Part shown: piece by piece, positions 34,032 to 44,878 of the stretch
Layout of the letters: each line of letters starts with the position of its first letter
Position numbering within the stretch: position 1 is the first letter of the stretch
From: Oceanidesulfovibrio marinus
Lineage (GTDB): Bacteria; Desulfobacterota; Desulfovibrionia; Desulfovibrionales; Desulfovibrionaceae
Reading direction: 5' to 3'
Length of the DNA: 64,000 nucleotides
Assembly (NCBI RefSeq): GCF_013085545.1
Contig: NZ_CP039543.1
Span: forward strand, 4,371,322-4,435,321
Position numbers and translations under genes: made by a program
The notes under the pieces: model-generated
Told to the model about the DNA's origin: nothing
Databases searched by the model: none
Seen by the model: the letters and a program-made list of their open reading frames with translations, nothing else

Positions 34032-35192
34032 TCAGCTCTCGTCGCCGTCCAGCCAGGGAGGGCGAAAGCCTGCCTGATCGGCCTGGCGCGGTGCTTTTTG
34101 CGCGGGTCGTTGTGCAGTATGGCGCCGGGGCGGTGGTGGCGGGGCGGCCGGACCCCAGGATTGGGACGGCTCGTCATCAATGGATGGGGGTTGCGCGGCC
34201 GAGGGATCGTGCCGCATGGGGGACGGCCGCTGCGTCAACGGTTGCGGCTCGTCCAGGGCAGTCGCCCTGGCGGTGTCCATGTCCGCTGCGTGATAGTCGC
34301 CAAGCGCGCTGTGCACGGCGGCTCGGGCCGTGAAGATATCGCTGCGGTCGGGGTTTCGGTCAACGGCCTTGTTCAGCAGGGCCAGCGCACCACGCATATC
34401 TCCCTTTTCCGCCCGCTTGGCGGCCCGTTCCACAAATTTGTCCACATCAGCCAGAGATTCCGGCCGGAATAAGCCATACACAAACCAGCCCGCCAGAATA
34501 AGGAAGGTGGCGGCGAATCCGAGGGAAGACACGGAACGGATCGCGCGCCAAGGAACGCCGTAGCGGGAGAGCACGTCGTACCCCGTGATGAAGATGGTCT
34601 CGCAGGCGCCGTTGCCCGTGTCCGTGCGGGATATGCTGGTGCCGCGCTCGAACCCCTGGCCGTGGCTGTACTGGGACAGGTAGCCGCGAATGCGCACCTG
34701 GTCGCCCACGGCGGTGTCGCGCAGGGCCGCGGCAATGGCCGGATCGTCGGTGAGCAGATGGTTGTTGGAAAGCTCGGACGTGTCGAAGCGTCGCCAGATA
34801 TCCGAGTTCGGGGTGGAGACGTAGCAGGTGTACGAGCCGCTGGAGTAGTTGAGCTTCGTGTAGATATCGGACTGCACGTTGCTGCCCCAGAGCACGCACA
34901 GGTCCTTCACGTTCAGGGTGTCGCCCCAGAGCTTGTGGTAGTAGTCGAAAAGGCCGTCCGAATCGTGGCAGGACACCACAAGGCCGTGCAGATCGTAGGA
35001 GTAGAGCGGGGTTATGGTGTAGTCCACATCCTCGCTGCGCACGGTGAAGGGCGCCATCTGGACACGCTCCTGCACAGGCGGCGCAAAGATGCGCGGATCG
35101 ATGTCAGAAGCCGCGGGCAAGCCTTCCCCAAGAAAGGAAGAGACCAGGAAGAGCAGAAGGAAGACCTGACAGGCGATCTTCACGTAACGCAT
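34032..35192 (-). CDS. Membrane protein with TPR-like repeats, unknown function
   Basis: The 386-residue product has a signal peptide or first helix (FLLLFLVSSFLGEGLPA) and a second membrane helix near residue 230 (FAATFLILAGWFVYGLF). The region between is extracytoplasmic and shows CHDSDGLFDYYHKLWGD and several cysteines. After the second helix a TPR-like stretch (AEKGDMRGALALLNKAVDRN) is followed by a Pro/Gln/Arg-rich tail. I recognise no named family. The cytoplasmic TPR suggests a protein partner. It lies convergent with the small HTH gene. Confidence 0.75.
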   Translation of the reverse strand: MRYVKIACQVFLLLFLVSSFLGEGLPAASDIDPRIFAPPVQERVQMAPFTVRSEDVDYTITPLYSYDLHGLVVSCHDSDGLFDYYHKLWGDTLNVKDLCVLWGSNVQSDIYTKLNYSSGSYTCYVSTPNSDIWRRFDTSELSNNHLLTDDPAIAAALRDTAVGDQVRIRGYLSQYSHGQGFERGTSISRTDTGNGACETIFITGYDVLSRYGVPWRAIRSVSSLGFAATFLILAGWFVYGLFRPESLADVDKFVERAAKRAEKGDMRGALALLNKAVDRNPDRSDIFTARAAVHSALGDYHAADMDTARATALDEPQPLTQRPSPMRHDPSAAQPPSIDDEPSQSWGPAAPPPPPRRHTAQRPAQKAPRQADQAGFRPPWLDGDES

Positions 35193-35331
35193 GGCTGCCT
35201 CGCGGTGTACGGTGTCAACAGGTCCAGAAACACCTAATCGTGCCGTGCGGTTACGTCAAGTGCCTGATACTTCCGTGTGCCGGCGCACCTGTTTGGTCGG
35301 GAAGGGCGCCGGTCTTTGTGTGGCGATCCGG

Positions 35332-35520
35332 TCAGGACTTCGGGGGCTTCTCCGCCTCGTCTTCGCGGCGTTTCTCCATGCGTTCCACGTCTTTGCTGGA
35401 GGGGCAGACCAGGGGATCGTCAGTGTCGTCGTAAAATCCTTTGGCAGTGTACCAGATGGTGTCGCGGCGCATGCGGGCGACGCGCCGGCCGAGTGCGGAA
35501 GTGCGAATAGGGTTGGGCAT
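35332..35520 (-). CDS. Small hypothetical protein
   Basis: A 62-residue frame with a well-placed GGAGGAG upstream of ATG 35520. The product is basic at the start (RRVARMRRDTIWYTAKGF) and has a charged C-terminal helix ending in PPKS. No family is recognised. The ribosome-binding site is the main support. Confidence 0.5.
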   Translation of the reverse strand: MPNPIRTSALGRRVARMRRDTIWYTAKGFYDDTDDPLVCPSSKDVERMEKRREDEAEKPPKS

Positions 35521-35669
35521 TGAAACGGTTCTCCTCCATGGCGGCGGGCGTCCTGCCCGCCACAGATTCGTGTGTCCCGGCAGATAAGCACAGAGCATGT
35601 CAGCTGACAAGCATTGTCGTGTAAATAGTTACACCTATCGGGACGCCGTGGACTTTGCCGAAAGCTCTG

Positions 35670-35706
35670 TTCTCGGGCACCCGCCAGGGGGCTTAGCCCC
35701 CTGGAC
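35670..35706. repeat. Palindromic mosaic repeat, partial copy 4
   Basis: Contains ccagggggcttagccccctgg preceded by ctcgggcacccg, matching modules of the larger copies but without the 75-bp core. Confidence 0.65.
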
Positions 35707-35795
35707 CGATCAGGGCGTCCCACAAATATTTTTTTTGCGATAGCGTCAAGGCCGTTGTGCATGGTATCCGGGGGAAAGAGTACGGGAGGTGGTGG

Positions 35796-36593
35796 ATGAC
35801 GGGACAGGCTGTGGACATAGGGCCGTGGCAGCTCGCTGTCGGACTGGTGTTTGTGCTGGCGGCGCAGGGCGCCTCGCTGATCTGGAGCCTGGGGCTGGTG
35901 CGCGATCTGGCCATTGGTACCGTGCGCACGTTTGCCCAGCTGCTGCTCATGGGCTACGTGCTCCAGTTCATCTTTCGGATGGATATCGCCTGGGTCACCA
36001 TCGGCGTGTTCGTGGTGATGACTGCGGCCGCGGCCCAGGTGGTGCACGGGCGGGTCAAGGAGCGGCGGATACCCTTCCTCATCCCGTTGTCGGTGAGCAT
36101 GTTTGTCTCGTTTTTTCTGGTGGCGTATCTGGTGACGGCGGTGGTTGTCCGGGCAGAGCCCTGGTGGCGGCCGCAGTACTTTATTCCTTTGGCAGGCATG
36201 GTCATCGGCAATTCCATGTCGGCCATCGCCATTGCCCTGGAGCGGCTGTTGAGCGATCTGTCCAGACGCCGGGGCGAGGTGGAGATGATGCTTTCCCTGG
36301 GTGCGACTCCGGAGGAAGCGAGCCGCGACATCGTGCGGCAGGCCATGCGCGCCGGCATGATCCCTTCGATCAACTCCATGATGGCCGTGGGGCTGGTGTT
36401 TTTGCCAGGGATGATGACCGGCCAGATTCTGGCCGGGGCCGATCCCATGGCGGCGGTCCGCTATCAGATTGTTGTCATGCTGATGCTTGCGGCCTCGTGC
36501 GCCCTAGGCACGCTGGGCGTGGTGCTCTGGGTCCGGCGTCGGAGCTTCGGCGCCGCCGGTGAGCTGCTGCTGGCGCATGGCCGGCCGGAATGA
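35796..36593 (+). CDS. FetB/UPF0014-family ABC permease without adjacent ATPase
   Basis: The 265-residue membrane protein belongs to the FetB (YbbM) family, the permease of the FetAB iron-export or stress-related ABC system. It has about seven hydrophobic helices, with the family patterns GNSMSAIAIALERL, LSLGATPEEA and SMMAVGLVFLPGMMTGQILAG. ATG 35796 follows GGGAGG at 6 nt; an earlier in-frame GTG is weaker. The usual FetA ATPase gene is not adjacent. Instead, a binding-protein gene overlaps its stop or follows after 95 bp, depending on that gene's start. Confidence 0.9.
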   Translation: MTGQAVDIGPWQLAVGLVFVLAAQGASLIWSLGLVRDLAIGTVRTFAQLLLMGYVLQFIFRMDIAWVTIGVFVVMTAAAAQVVHGRVKERRIPFLIPLSVSMFVSFFLVAYLVTAVVVRAEPWWRPQYFIPLAGMVIGNSMSAIAIALERLLSDLSRRRGEVEMMLSLGATPEEASRDIVRQAMRAGMIPSINSMMAVGLVFLPGMMTGQILAGADPMAAVRYQIVVMLMLAASCALGTLGVVLWVRRRSFGAAGELLLAHGRPE

Positions 36594-36688
36594 TAGGCGT
36601 GAACTCTGTTGACATGTGTGATTCTTCAGAAAAAAGTTATACAGACATACTGAACGAGAACACTCCACCAGAAACAGGATTTTTACGG

Positions 36689-37903
36689 ATGGCGGCTGGA
36701 ATCTGGAAATACTTCGCTTCAATACTCCTGGCGGCGTTGATAGTTGGCTTCGATGGTCTGGGGGTGCGCGCCGACGCGCACGAGCAGGCGGCCCCTTCGG
36801 GGGACCCCATCCTTTTCGCCGGTATCTGGGCGCAATCCGGCAGGGCGTCGGACTCCATGGAGGGCGAGATAGTCGGTGCGGAGTGCGCGGTGCGGTATCT
36901 GAACGAGCACGGTGGGGTTCTGGGCAGGCCGCTTGTGCTGAAGGTCTATGACTCGGAAAGTACCGAGCAGGGAGCCCGGGACGCAGCGGAAACCGCCGTG
37001 GAAGATGGCGCCGCCGTGTTGCTGGGAGCCGGGTGGAGCATGCTTTCCATTCCTGCCGCGCGTGTGGCGCAGTCCTACGGTGTGCCCATGATCTCCTGCA
37101 TGTCCACCAACCCCAACCTGACCCTGGTGGGCGACTACATCTTCCGGATCTGCTTTACGGACAGCTCGCAGGGCCGGGTGCTGGCCTCGTTTGCGCGCAA
37201 CGGATTGCACCTCGGCCGCGCCGCCGTGCTGCGCATCACCGGCGACGAGTATTCTATGTACCTCTCCCAGAGCTTCATCCGCGGGTTCGAAAAATTAGGT
37301 GGCCAGGTGGTGCTCGAAATGGAGTACAAGGAGCCGACCCACATCACGGAGGCGGAGCTGGGCAGGGTGCAGGAGGCCGGGCCCGATCTGGTCGTGGTGG
37401 CTGGTCATGACGAAAGCGCCTTCATCGTGACCCGGCTGCAGGAGATGGGGATGGACGCCGTGTACATGGGCGGGGACGGCTGGGACACCGAGAGCTTCCT
37501 GAAAAAGGGCGGCAACGTCATAGGCAGCGGCTACTACACGACCCATTGGGATTCGGCGCTGGATGGTCCGCTGGCCTCCGTGTTCAAACAGTATTGCGGC
37601 ACGACGGCCACGACGGCGGCCTTGAGCTTCGACGCGCTGCTGCTCGCCGCGAACGCCATCGAACGCGCAGGAACGGCGGACCCGGTGATCATGCAGAAGG
37701 CCCTGGCCGAGACGCGGGAGTTCTTCGGCGTGACCGGCCAGGTGGACATGACCAGACGTGGCGATCCGCAGAAGCAGGTGGTTATCAAGCGTATCGTGGA
37801 CGGCGTTCCACAGCTCGTCGAGAGCGTGTTGCCGCAGGACGACGCCCATAGCCCAGAGGAGGGTATGCCCCAGGATGCCCGAGAGCAGAAGAGCGCGAAG
37901 TAG
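36689..37903 (+). CDS. Branched-chain-amino-acid-type periplasmic binding protein
   Basis: The 404-residue protein is a type I periplasmic binding protein (Peripla_BP_6). The signal peptide (KYFASILLAALIVGF) ends near GVRADA. Core segments include AGIWAQSGRASDSMEGE, VAQSYGVPMISCMSTNPN and LVVVAGHDESAFIVTRLQ. I chose ATG 36689 because the signal peptide starts there; an in-frame ATG at 36590 overlapping the permease stop adds 33 residues. No Liv permease or ATPase is present. The hybrid kinase follows after 100 bp, so it may present a ligand to the kinase rather than feed a transporter. Confidence 0.9.
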   Translation: MAAGIWKYFASILLAALIVGFDGLGVRADAHEQAAPSGDPILFAGIWAQSGRASDSMEGEIVGAECAVRYLNEHGGVLGRPLVLKVYDSESTEQGARDAAETAVEDGAAVLLGAGWSMLSIPAARVAQSYGVPMISCMSTNPNLTLVGDYIFRICFTDSSQGRVLASFARNGLHLGRAAVLRITGDEYSMYLSQSFIRGFEKLGGQVVLEMEYKEPTHITEAELGRVQEAGPDLVVVAGHDESAFIVTRLQEMGMDAVYMGGDGWDTESFLKKGGNVIGSGYYTTHWDSALDGPLASVFKQYCGTTATTAALSFDALLLAANAIERAGTADPVIMQKALAETREFFGVTGQVDMTRRGDPQKQVVIKRIVDGVPQLVESVLPQDDAHSPEEGMPQDAREQKSAK

Positions 37904-38002
37904 CAGTCCGCGCACTGCGGACATTGCACGGGCCTGTGCTTCGAGCCGGGGGGACTCCCGGACCGCCGCACCCCTCGTTCCCTCCGAGAACACGGAGCCG
38001 CC

Positions 38003-40945
<2,943 letters not shown>

Positions 40946-40948
40946 TTG

Positions 40949-40980
40949 GCGGGGTGCCCGAGGGCAGAGCCCTCGGAGAA
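40949..40980. repeat. Palindromic mosaic repeat, short copy 5
   Basis: Contains ccgagggcagagccctcgg, the same module as in the 15.9-kb copy, between the converging kinase and mltG genes, where it can act as a terminator. Confidence 0.6.
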
Positions 40981-40985
40981 GACGT

Positions 40986-42002
40986 TTACTTTTTCAGTTG
41001 ATACTTGCGCACGGCGTTGATGTGCTGGCGCAGGGTCTTGGAGAACTGGTGGGTGCCGTTGCCCTTGGCCACGAAGAAGAGGTAGTCGTGCGCTTCGGGG
41101 TGGGCTGCGGCCATGAGGGCGTCGAGGCCGGGGGAGCAGATGGGCCCTGGCGGCAGGCCGGCGTGGCGGTAGGTGTTGTACGGGTTCTTGGGGTCGTCGA
41201 GGTGCTTGCGGGTGAGGTTGCCGTCAAACTCTTTGCCCAGGCCGTAGATCACGGTGGGGTCGGCCTGCAGCAGCATGTTGCGTTTGAGGCGCGTATCGTA
41301 GACGCCGGCGATGGTGCCGCGTTCCTCGGGCGCGCCGGTCTCCTTCTCCACCACGGACGCCAGGATGACGATGCGCTTGAGGGTGTCGGCATCGGGCGTG
41401 CCGTCGGGCCAGACCTTGTCGGCGTTCTTCCAGAATGTCTTGAGCAGCAGCTCCACGATGAAGTGCGGATTTTCGGTTTCCTTGCGCGTCAGCAGGTAGG
41501 TGTCCGGAAAGAGGAAGCCTTCGGCCGAATCAAAGGGGATGTTGTACTGGGCGAGCAGGTCCGGGTCGTGCACGAGCTCGTCGATCTTCGTGGCGTTGGC
41601 GTACCCGGCGTCCTGGATGGCCTGCGCGGTCTGCCACCAGGTCAACCCTTCGGGGATGGAGAGCTTGTACAGGATGGGCTTACCGTGCAGCAGGGTGTCC
41701 AGAATCTTGGACGGCTTCCAGCTGGTGTTCATCTCGAACTCGCCGGCCTGGATGGAGGCCGCGGCCTCCTTCCACTTGCCGAGCAAGGCGAAGTAGTGGG
41801 CGTTGGTGACGAGGCCCTTTTCGGCCAGCATGGTGGCCACGGCGTCGAAGGTGGCGCCTTGCTCGATGGTCACGGTGACGTCCCGGCCGGGCAACTCCGG
41901 CGGCGTATTCAGGAAGTGGTGCGCCTGGTAGAGCACGAACCCGGAAATGGCGACGACAGCCAGGAAGCAGATGGCCACGAGGGCGAGGATGAGCTTGCGC
42001 AT
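40986..42002 (-). CDS. mltG: Endolytic murein transglycosylase MltG
   Basis: The 338-residue YceG/MltG protein cleaves nascent glycan strands at the membrane. One N-terminal helix (LILALVAICFLAVVAISGFVL) is followed by a LysM-like domain (DVTVTIEQGATFDAVATML) and the catalytic domain with the active-site Glu in ASVVEKETG. Later conserved segments are LLQADPTVIYGLG, NTYRHAGLPPGPICSPG and FFVAKGNGTHQFS. It is transcribed after ruvX with an 8-bp gap, a common mltG neighbourhood. Confidence 0.97.
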   Translation of the reverse strand: MRKLILALVAICFLAVVAISGFVLYQAHHFLNTPPELPGRDVTVTIEQGATFDAVATMLAEKGLVTNAHYFALLGKWKEAAASIQAGEFEMNTSWKPSKILDTLLHGKPILYKLSIPEGLTWWQTAQAIQDAGYANATKIDELVHDPDLLAQYNIPFDSAEGFLFPDTYLLTRKETENPHFIVELLLKTFWKNADKVWPDGTPDADTLKRIVILASVVEKETGAPEERGTIAGVYDTRLKRNMLLQADPTVIYGLGKEFDGNLTRKHLDDPKNPYNTYRHAGLPPGPICSPGLDALMAAAHPEAHDYLFFVAKGNGTHQFSKTLRQHINAVRKYQLKK

Positions 42003-42010
42003 GGGATTGT

Positions 42011-42472
42011 TCAGTGGTCCCCGCTGCGGGCGAGGTACGTCTCCAGAATGCGGACCGCGGCTTGCTGGTCCAGGACGTCGGCGAGCTTCTGGCCGGAAAG
42101 GCCGCGCTCGCGCAGGGCCTCCTCGGCTTCAAAGGAGCTCAGCGTCTCGTCCTCGAAGAGCACGGGCCGGTCCGTACGCCGCGCCAGACTGGCGGCGAGG
42201 TTCTTGATCTGCCGCATGACCAGAGTCGATTCCAGCGGCGCCTGGGCCATGTCATCCAGCGCCTGCTGCGTGGAAAGGCCTTGTCCAGGTACGGGCAGGC
42301 CCAGGACGAGGGCGTCCACGCCGTGCTCGTCCATGATTTGGACAAGCTCGTCCGCCAGCGCCTTCTTCCCCTGATTATGCAATGTCTTCAGGGGAAAGGC
42401 CAGCGTGCCGGCGGGGTCGCTCACTGCCAGGCCCACCCGTTTTTCTCCGTAATCCACGGCCAGATACTTCAT
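42011..42472 (-). CDS. ruvX: Putative Holliday junction resolvase RuvX/YqgF
   Basis: The 153-residue RNase H-fold protein has the family motif YLAVDYGEKRVGLAVSD at its start, VDALVLGLPVPGQG and the C-terminal LFEDETLSSFEAEEAL. YqgF family members act in 16S rRNA processing or junction resolution. ATG 42472 places the DxG motif where the family has it; a GTG at 42490 is possible. It lies between the class V aminotransferase gene (27 bp) and mltG (8 bp). Confidence 0.95.
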   Translation of the reverse strand: MKYLAVDYGEKRVGLAVSDPAGTLAFPLKTLHNQGKKALADELVQIMDEHGVDALVLGLPVPGQGLSTQQALDDMAQAPLESTLVMRQIKNLAASLARRTDRPVLFEDETLSSFEAEEALRERGLSGQKLADVLDQQAAVRILETYLARSGDH

Positions 42473-42499
42473 GCTATCGTCCGTGTTCACGCCGGACTG

Positions 42500-43651
42500 C
42501 TAGCCGGCGCTGGCTTCCTTGAGCACCGGGCCCAGCGTAGCCAGGAACGCGTCGACCATGGCCATGGAGGTGTCGCCCATGTGGCCGATGCGGAACACGG
42601 GCTGCTTGCCGGCGCCTTCCATGGCGGTGTTCAGCTTTCCATAGCCGGGGTCGAAGAGGTAGCCCTTGTCGCGCATGGTCTCCTTGATGGCCTTGAGCTG
42701 CACGGTCTTCAGCGGCTCAGGAACCTGCACGCAGGTCACCGTGGGTGAGCGGTAGCCCTCGGGCGCAAAGAGCTCGAAGCCATCGAGGTTGTTAACGAAC
42801 TCGTGCACGCGGTCGCGCATGGCGATGTGCCGGGCAAAGCGCTTCTCCATGCCCTCTTCGTTGATGATGTAGTCCAACTGGACGGCCATCTGGTTCGCCA
42901 GGGAGGTGTTGGGCGTGGTCAGGGTCTGCAGCTTGGCCGCGCGGCCCAGGTGCGCCGTGAGGTCGGTAATCCAGCCCTTGTTCGGCACGGTTTCGGCCTT
43001 GGCCACGGCCTTGGGGCCGGCAAAGGCGAGGCCGAAGCCGGCGGGCAGGCCCAGGCTCTTCTGCGTGGCGGTGAGGTAGATGTCCGGCTGCATGGTGGGC
43101 AGGTCGAGAGGGGCGCCGCCGAAGATGGAGACGCCGTCCACGGCCGCCAGGGCGCCGCGCGAGTGGACCAGGGCAACGGCCGCGGCCACGTCGTTGGTCA
43201 CGCCGGTGGATGTCTCGTTGTGGGTCAGCAGCACCAGGGAGGGCTTCACCTCGTCCAGGGCGCGCTCCAGGCTGGCAAGGTCCATGGCCTGGCCGGGTTC
43301 GTAGTGCAGCGCTTCCGTGCGCTTGCCGTTGAGCACGGCGAGCTTGTGGAAGAGGTCGCCGAAGGCGCCGATGGACACGGAGAGGACGGTGTCGTCCGGC
43401 CCGGCCAGGGAGCGCACGGCCGTTTCCATGGCGCAGGTGCCGCTGCCGTTGATGACCGCGACCTTGTAGTCGGAGTCCTCGGGCAGGCCGGCCAGGGTGG
43501 CGAGGTTCGTGAAGATGGAGCCGAACCGCTTGACCGCTTCGGAGTCCCGGTGGCCGAACTCCGGCAGGCAGCCGGCCTGGCGAACCTCGGGGCGGATGTA
43601 CGTGGGACCGGTGATAAAGAGCTTCAGATCAGTGAAATCATTCGTATTCAT
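42500..43651 (-). CDS. Class V aminotransferase (alanine/serine-glyoxylate type)
   Basis: The 383-residue PLP enzyme resembles alanine-glyoxylate or serine-glyoxylate aminotransferases. Characteristic segments are the start LFITGPTYIRPEV, FGHRDSEAV, INGSGTCAMETAV, VLLTHNETSTGV and the PLP lysine in TATQKSLGLPAG. It may act in glycine/serine metabolism. It precedes ruvX and mltG on the minus strand; no dedicated partner is adjacent. Confidence 0.92.
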   Translation of the reverse strand: MNTNDFTDLKLFITGPTYIRPEVRQAGCLPEFGHRDSEAVKRFGSIFTNLATLAGLPEDSDYKVAVINGSGTCAMETAVRSLAGPDDTVLSVSIGAFGDLFHKLAVLNGKRTEALHYEPGQAMDLASLERALDEVKPSLVLLTHNETSTGVTNDVAAAVALVHSRGALAAVDGVSIFGGAPLDLPTMQPDIYLTATQKSLGLPAGFGLAFAGPKAVAKAETVPNKGWITDLTAHLGRAAKLQTLTTPNTSLANQMAVQLDYIINEEGMEKRFARHIAMRDRVHEFVNNLDGFELFAPEGYRSPTVTCVQVPEPLKTVQLKAIKETMRDKGYLFDPGYGKLNTAMEGAGKQPVFRIGHMGDTSMAMVDAFLATLGPVLKEASAG

Positions 43652-43777
43652 CTTGAAATCCTTGTTACGGAGCCGGCACTATGGCACGGGCCGCGCTCCT
43701 GGTAAAGCCGCTACGATATCCTTCTACAAACAATTTACTCCACAAAGGTCCCCCGATTTGACCTTGCCAGGGGCATG

Positions 43778-44119
43778 CTATCCCATAAACAAACGGGCTA
43801 CGGCAACCGTGGCCATGCCCACCACCACGGCGCCAAAGAAGCTCTTGAACCGCCAGGCCACGATGAACGCGGGGATGGAGGCCCAGAGGAAGATGTTTTC
43901 GGAAATATCGAGCTGCACGCGGCCGTCCGCCACCAGGATGCTGGGAGCCAGCAGCGCGGCAAGCACGGCCGTAGGCACGTAGGAAAGAAAGCGCTCCAGC
44001 GCGACGGGCAGCCGCCGCGAGGAGAAGAACAGCGCCGGAATGAGCCGCGGCAGATAGGTGACGGCGGCCATGCCCACGAGGATGAGGAAAAGCTCCAGCG
44101 GTTTGGGCGGCGTCATCAT
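43778..44119 (-). CDS. azlD: AzlD-family small branched-chain amino acid exporter subunit
   Basis: The 113-residue membrane protein has the AzlD layout of about four helices, with VTYLPRLIPALFFSSRRLPV at the start and LLAPSILVADG in the middle. AzlD partners AzlC in export of branched-chain amino acids. Its start overlaps the azlC stop by 4 bp (ATGA), so the two are coupled. Confidence 0.93.
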   Translation of the reverse strand: MMTPPKPLELFLILVGMAAVTYLPRLIPALFFSSRRLPVALERFLSYVPTAVLAALLAPSILVADGRVQLDISENIFLWASIPAFIVAWRFKSFFGAVVVGMATVAVARLFMG

Positions 44120-44868
44120 TCCTCCCTCCGAAGCTGTGAGAGGACGAGCCCGGCCAGTGCGCCGAGCACCGTGGCGGCCATGACGTTCCAGCGGGTCAGG
44201 CCGACGTCGAAGAAAAAGAGCGACAACCCGCCGCTGAGCAGGGCCACGGCCACGTGCATGCGGTCGCGAATCTGGGCCACGAGCAGGGCGATGAACATGG
44301 CGGGCAGGGCGAAGTCCAGCCCCACGCGGCCGGTGTTGGAGATGAGGTCGCTGGCCACCACGCCGAGCACCGTGCCCGCCACCCAGGAGAACTGGGCGAG
44401 CATGTTGCAGCGCGTGATGCCGGGAATGTCGTCGGCCGCGGCCGGGTTGCCCGCAAACCGCGAGGCGTGCAGGGCGAAGGTCTCATCCGTGAGCTGGAAG
44501 GTGAACAGCGCGATGCGCCCTTTGGGCCAGCGCGTGAACCTGGGCCCCAGCGCCGCGGACATGAGCATGTGGCGCAGGTTGACCACGAAGGTGGTGGCGA
44601 TGACCGAGAACGCGGTGGCTCCGGCCCCGAGCAGGCCCACGGCGATGAGCTGGGCCGAGCCGGCAAAGACGATCACCGACATGAGGATGGTGTTCACCGG
44701 GTCGAGCCCGTGCTCGCGCGCCAGCACGCCGTAGGCAAAGCCCACGGGCACATAGCCCAGGATGATGGGCAGGGTCAGAGAGAAAGCCCCGGCCCATGAG
44801 ATCGAGTCACGGGCCGGGGCGGCGTATGCGCCGCGTTCCAGTGGCGCATCGGTCGGTTCGTTTTCCAT
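44116..44868 (-). CDS. azlC: AzlC-family branched-chain amino acid exporter subunit
   Basis: The 250-residue protein has the AzlC features GYVPVGFAYGVLAREHGLDP, VFAGSAQLIAVGLLGAGAT and NLRHMLMSAALGPRF among about six membrane helices. With AzlD it exports branched-chain amino acids or analogues. It starts 10 bp after the fused FAD/Fe-S oxidoreductase gene, so all three are probably one transcript. Confidence 0.95.
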   Translation of the reverse strand: MENEPTDAPLERGAYAAPARDSISWAGAFSLTLPIILGYVPVGFAYGVLAREHGLDPVNTILMSVIVFAGSAQLIAVGLLGAGATAFSVIATTFVVNLRHMLMSAALGPRFTRWPKGRIALFTFQLTDETFALHASRFAGNPAAADDIPGITRCNMLAQFSWVAGTVLGVVASDLISNTGRVGLDFALPAMFIALLVAQIRDRMHVAVALLSGGLSLFFFDVGLTRWNVMAATVLGALAGLVLSQLRREE

Positions 44869-44878
44869 TGTCCTGCGC

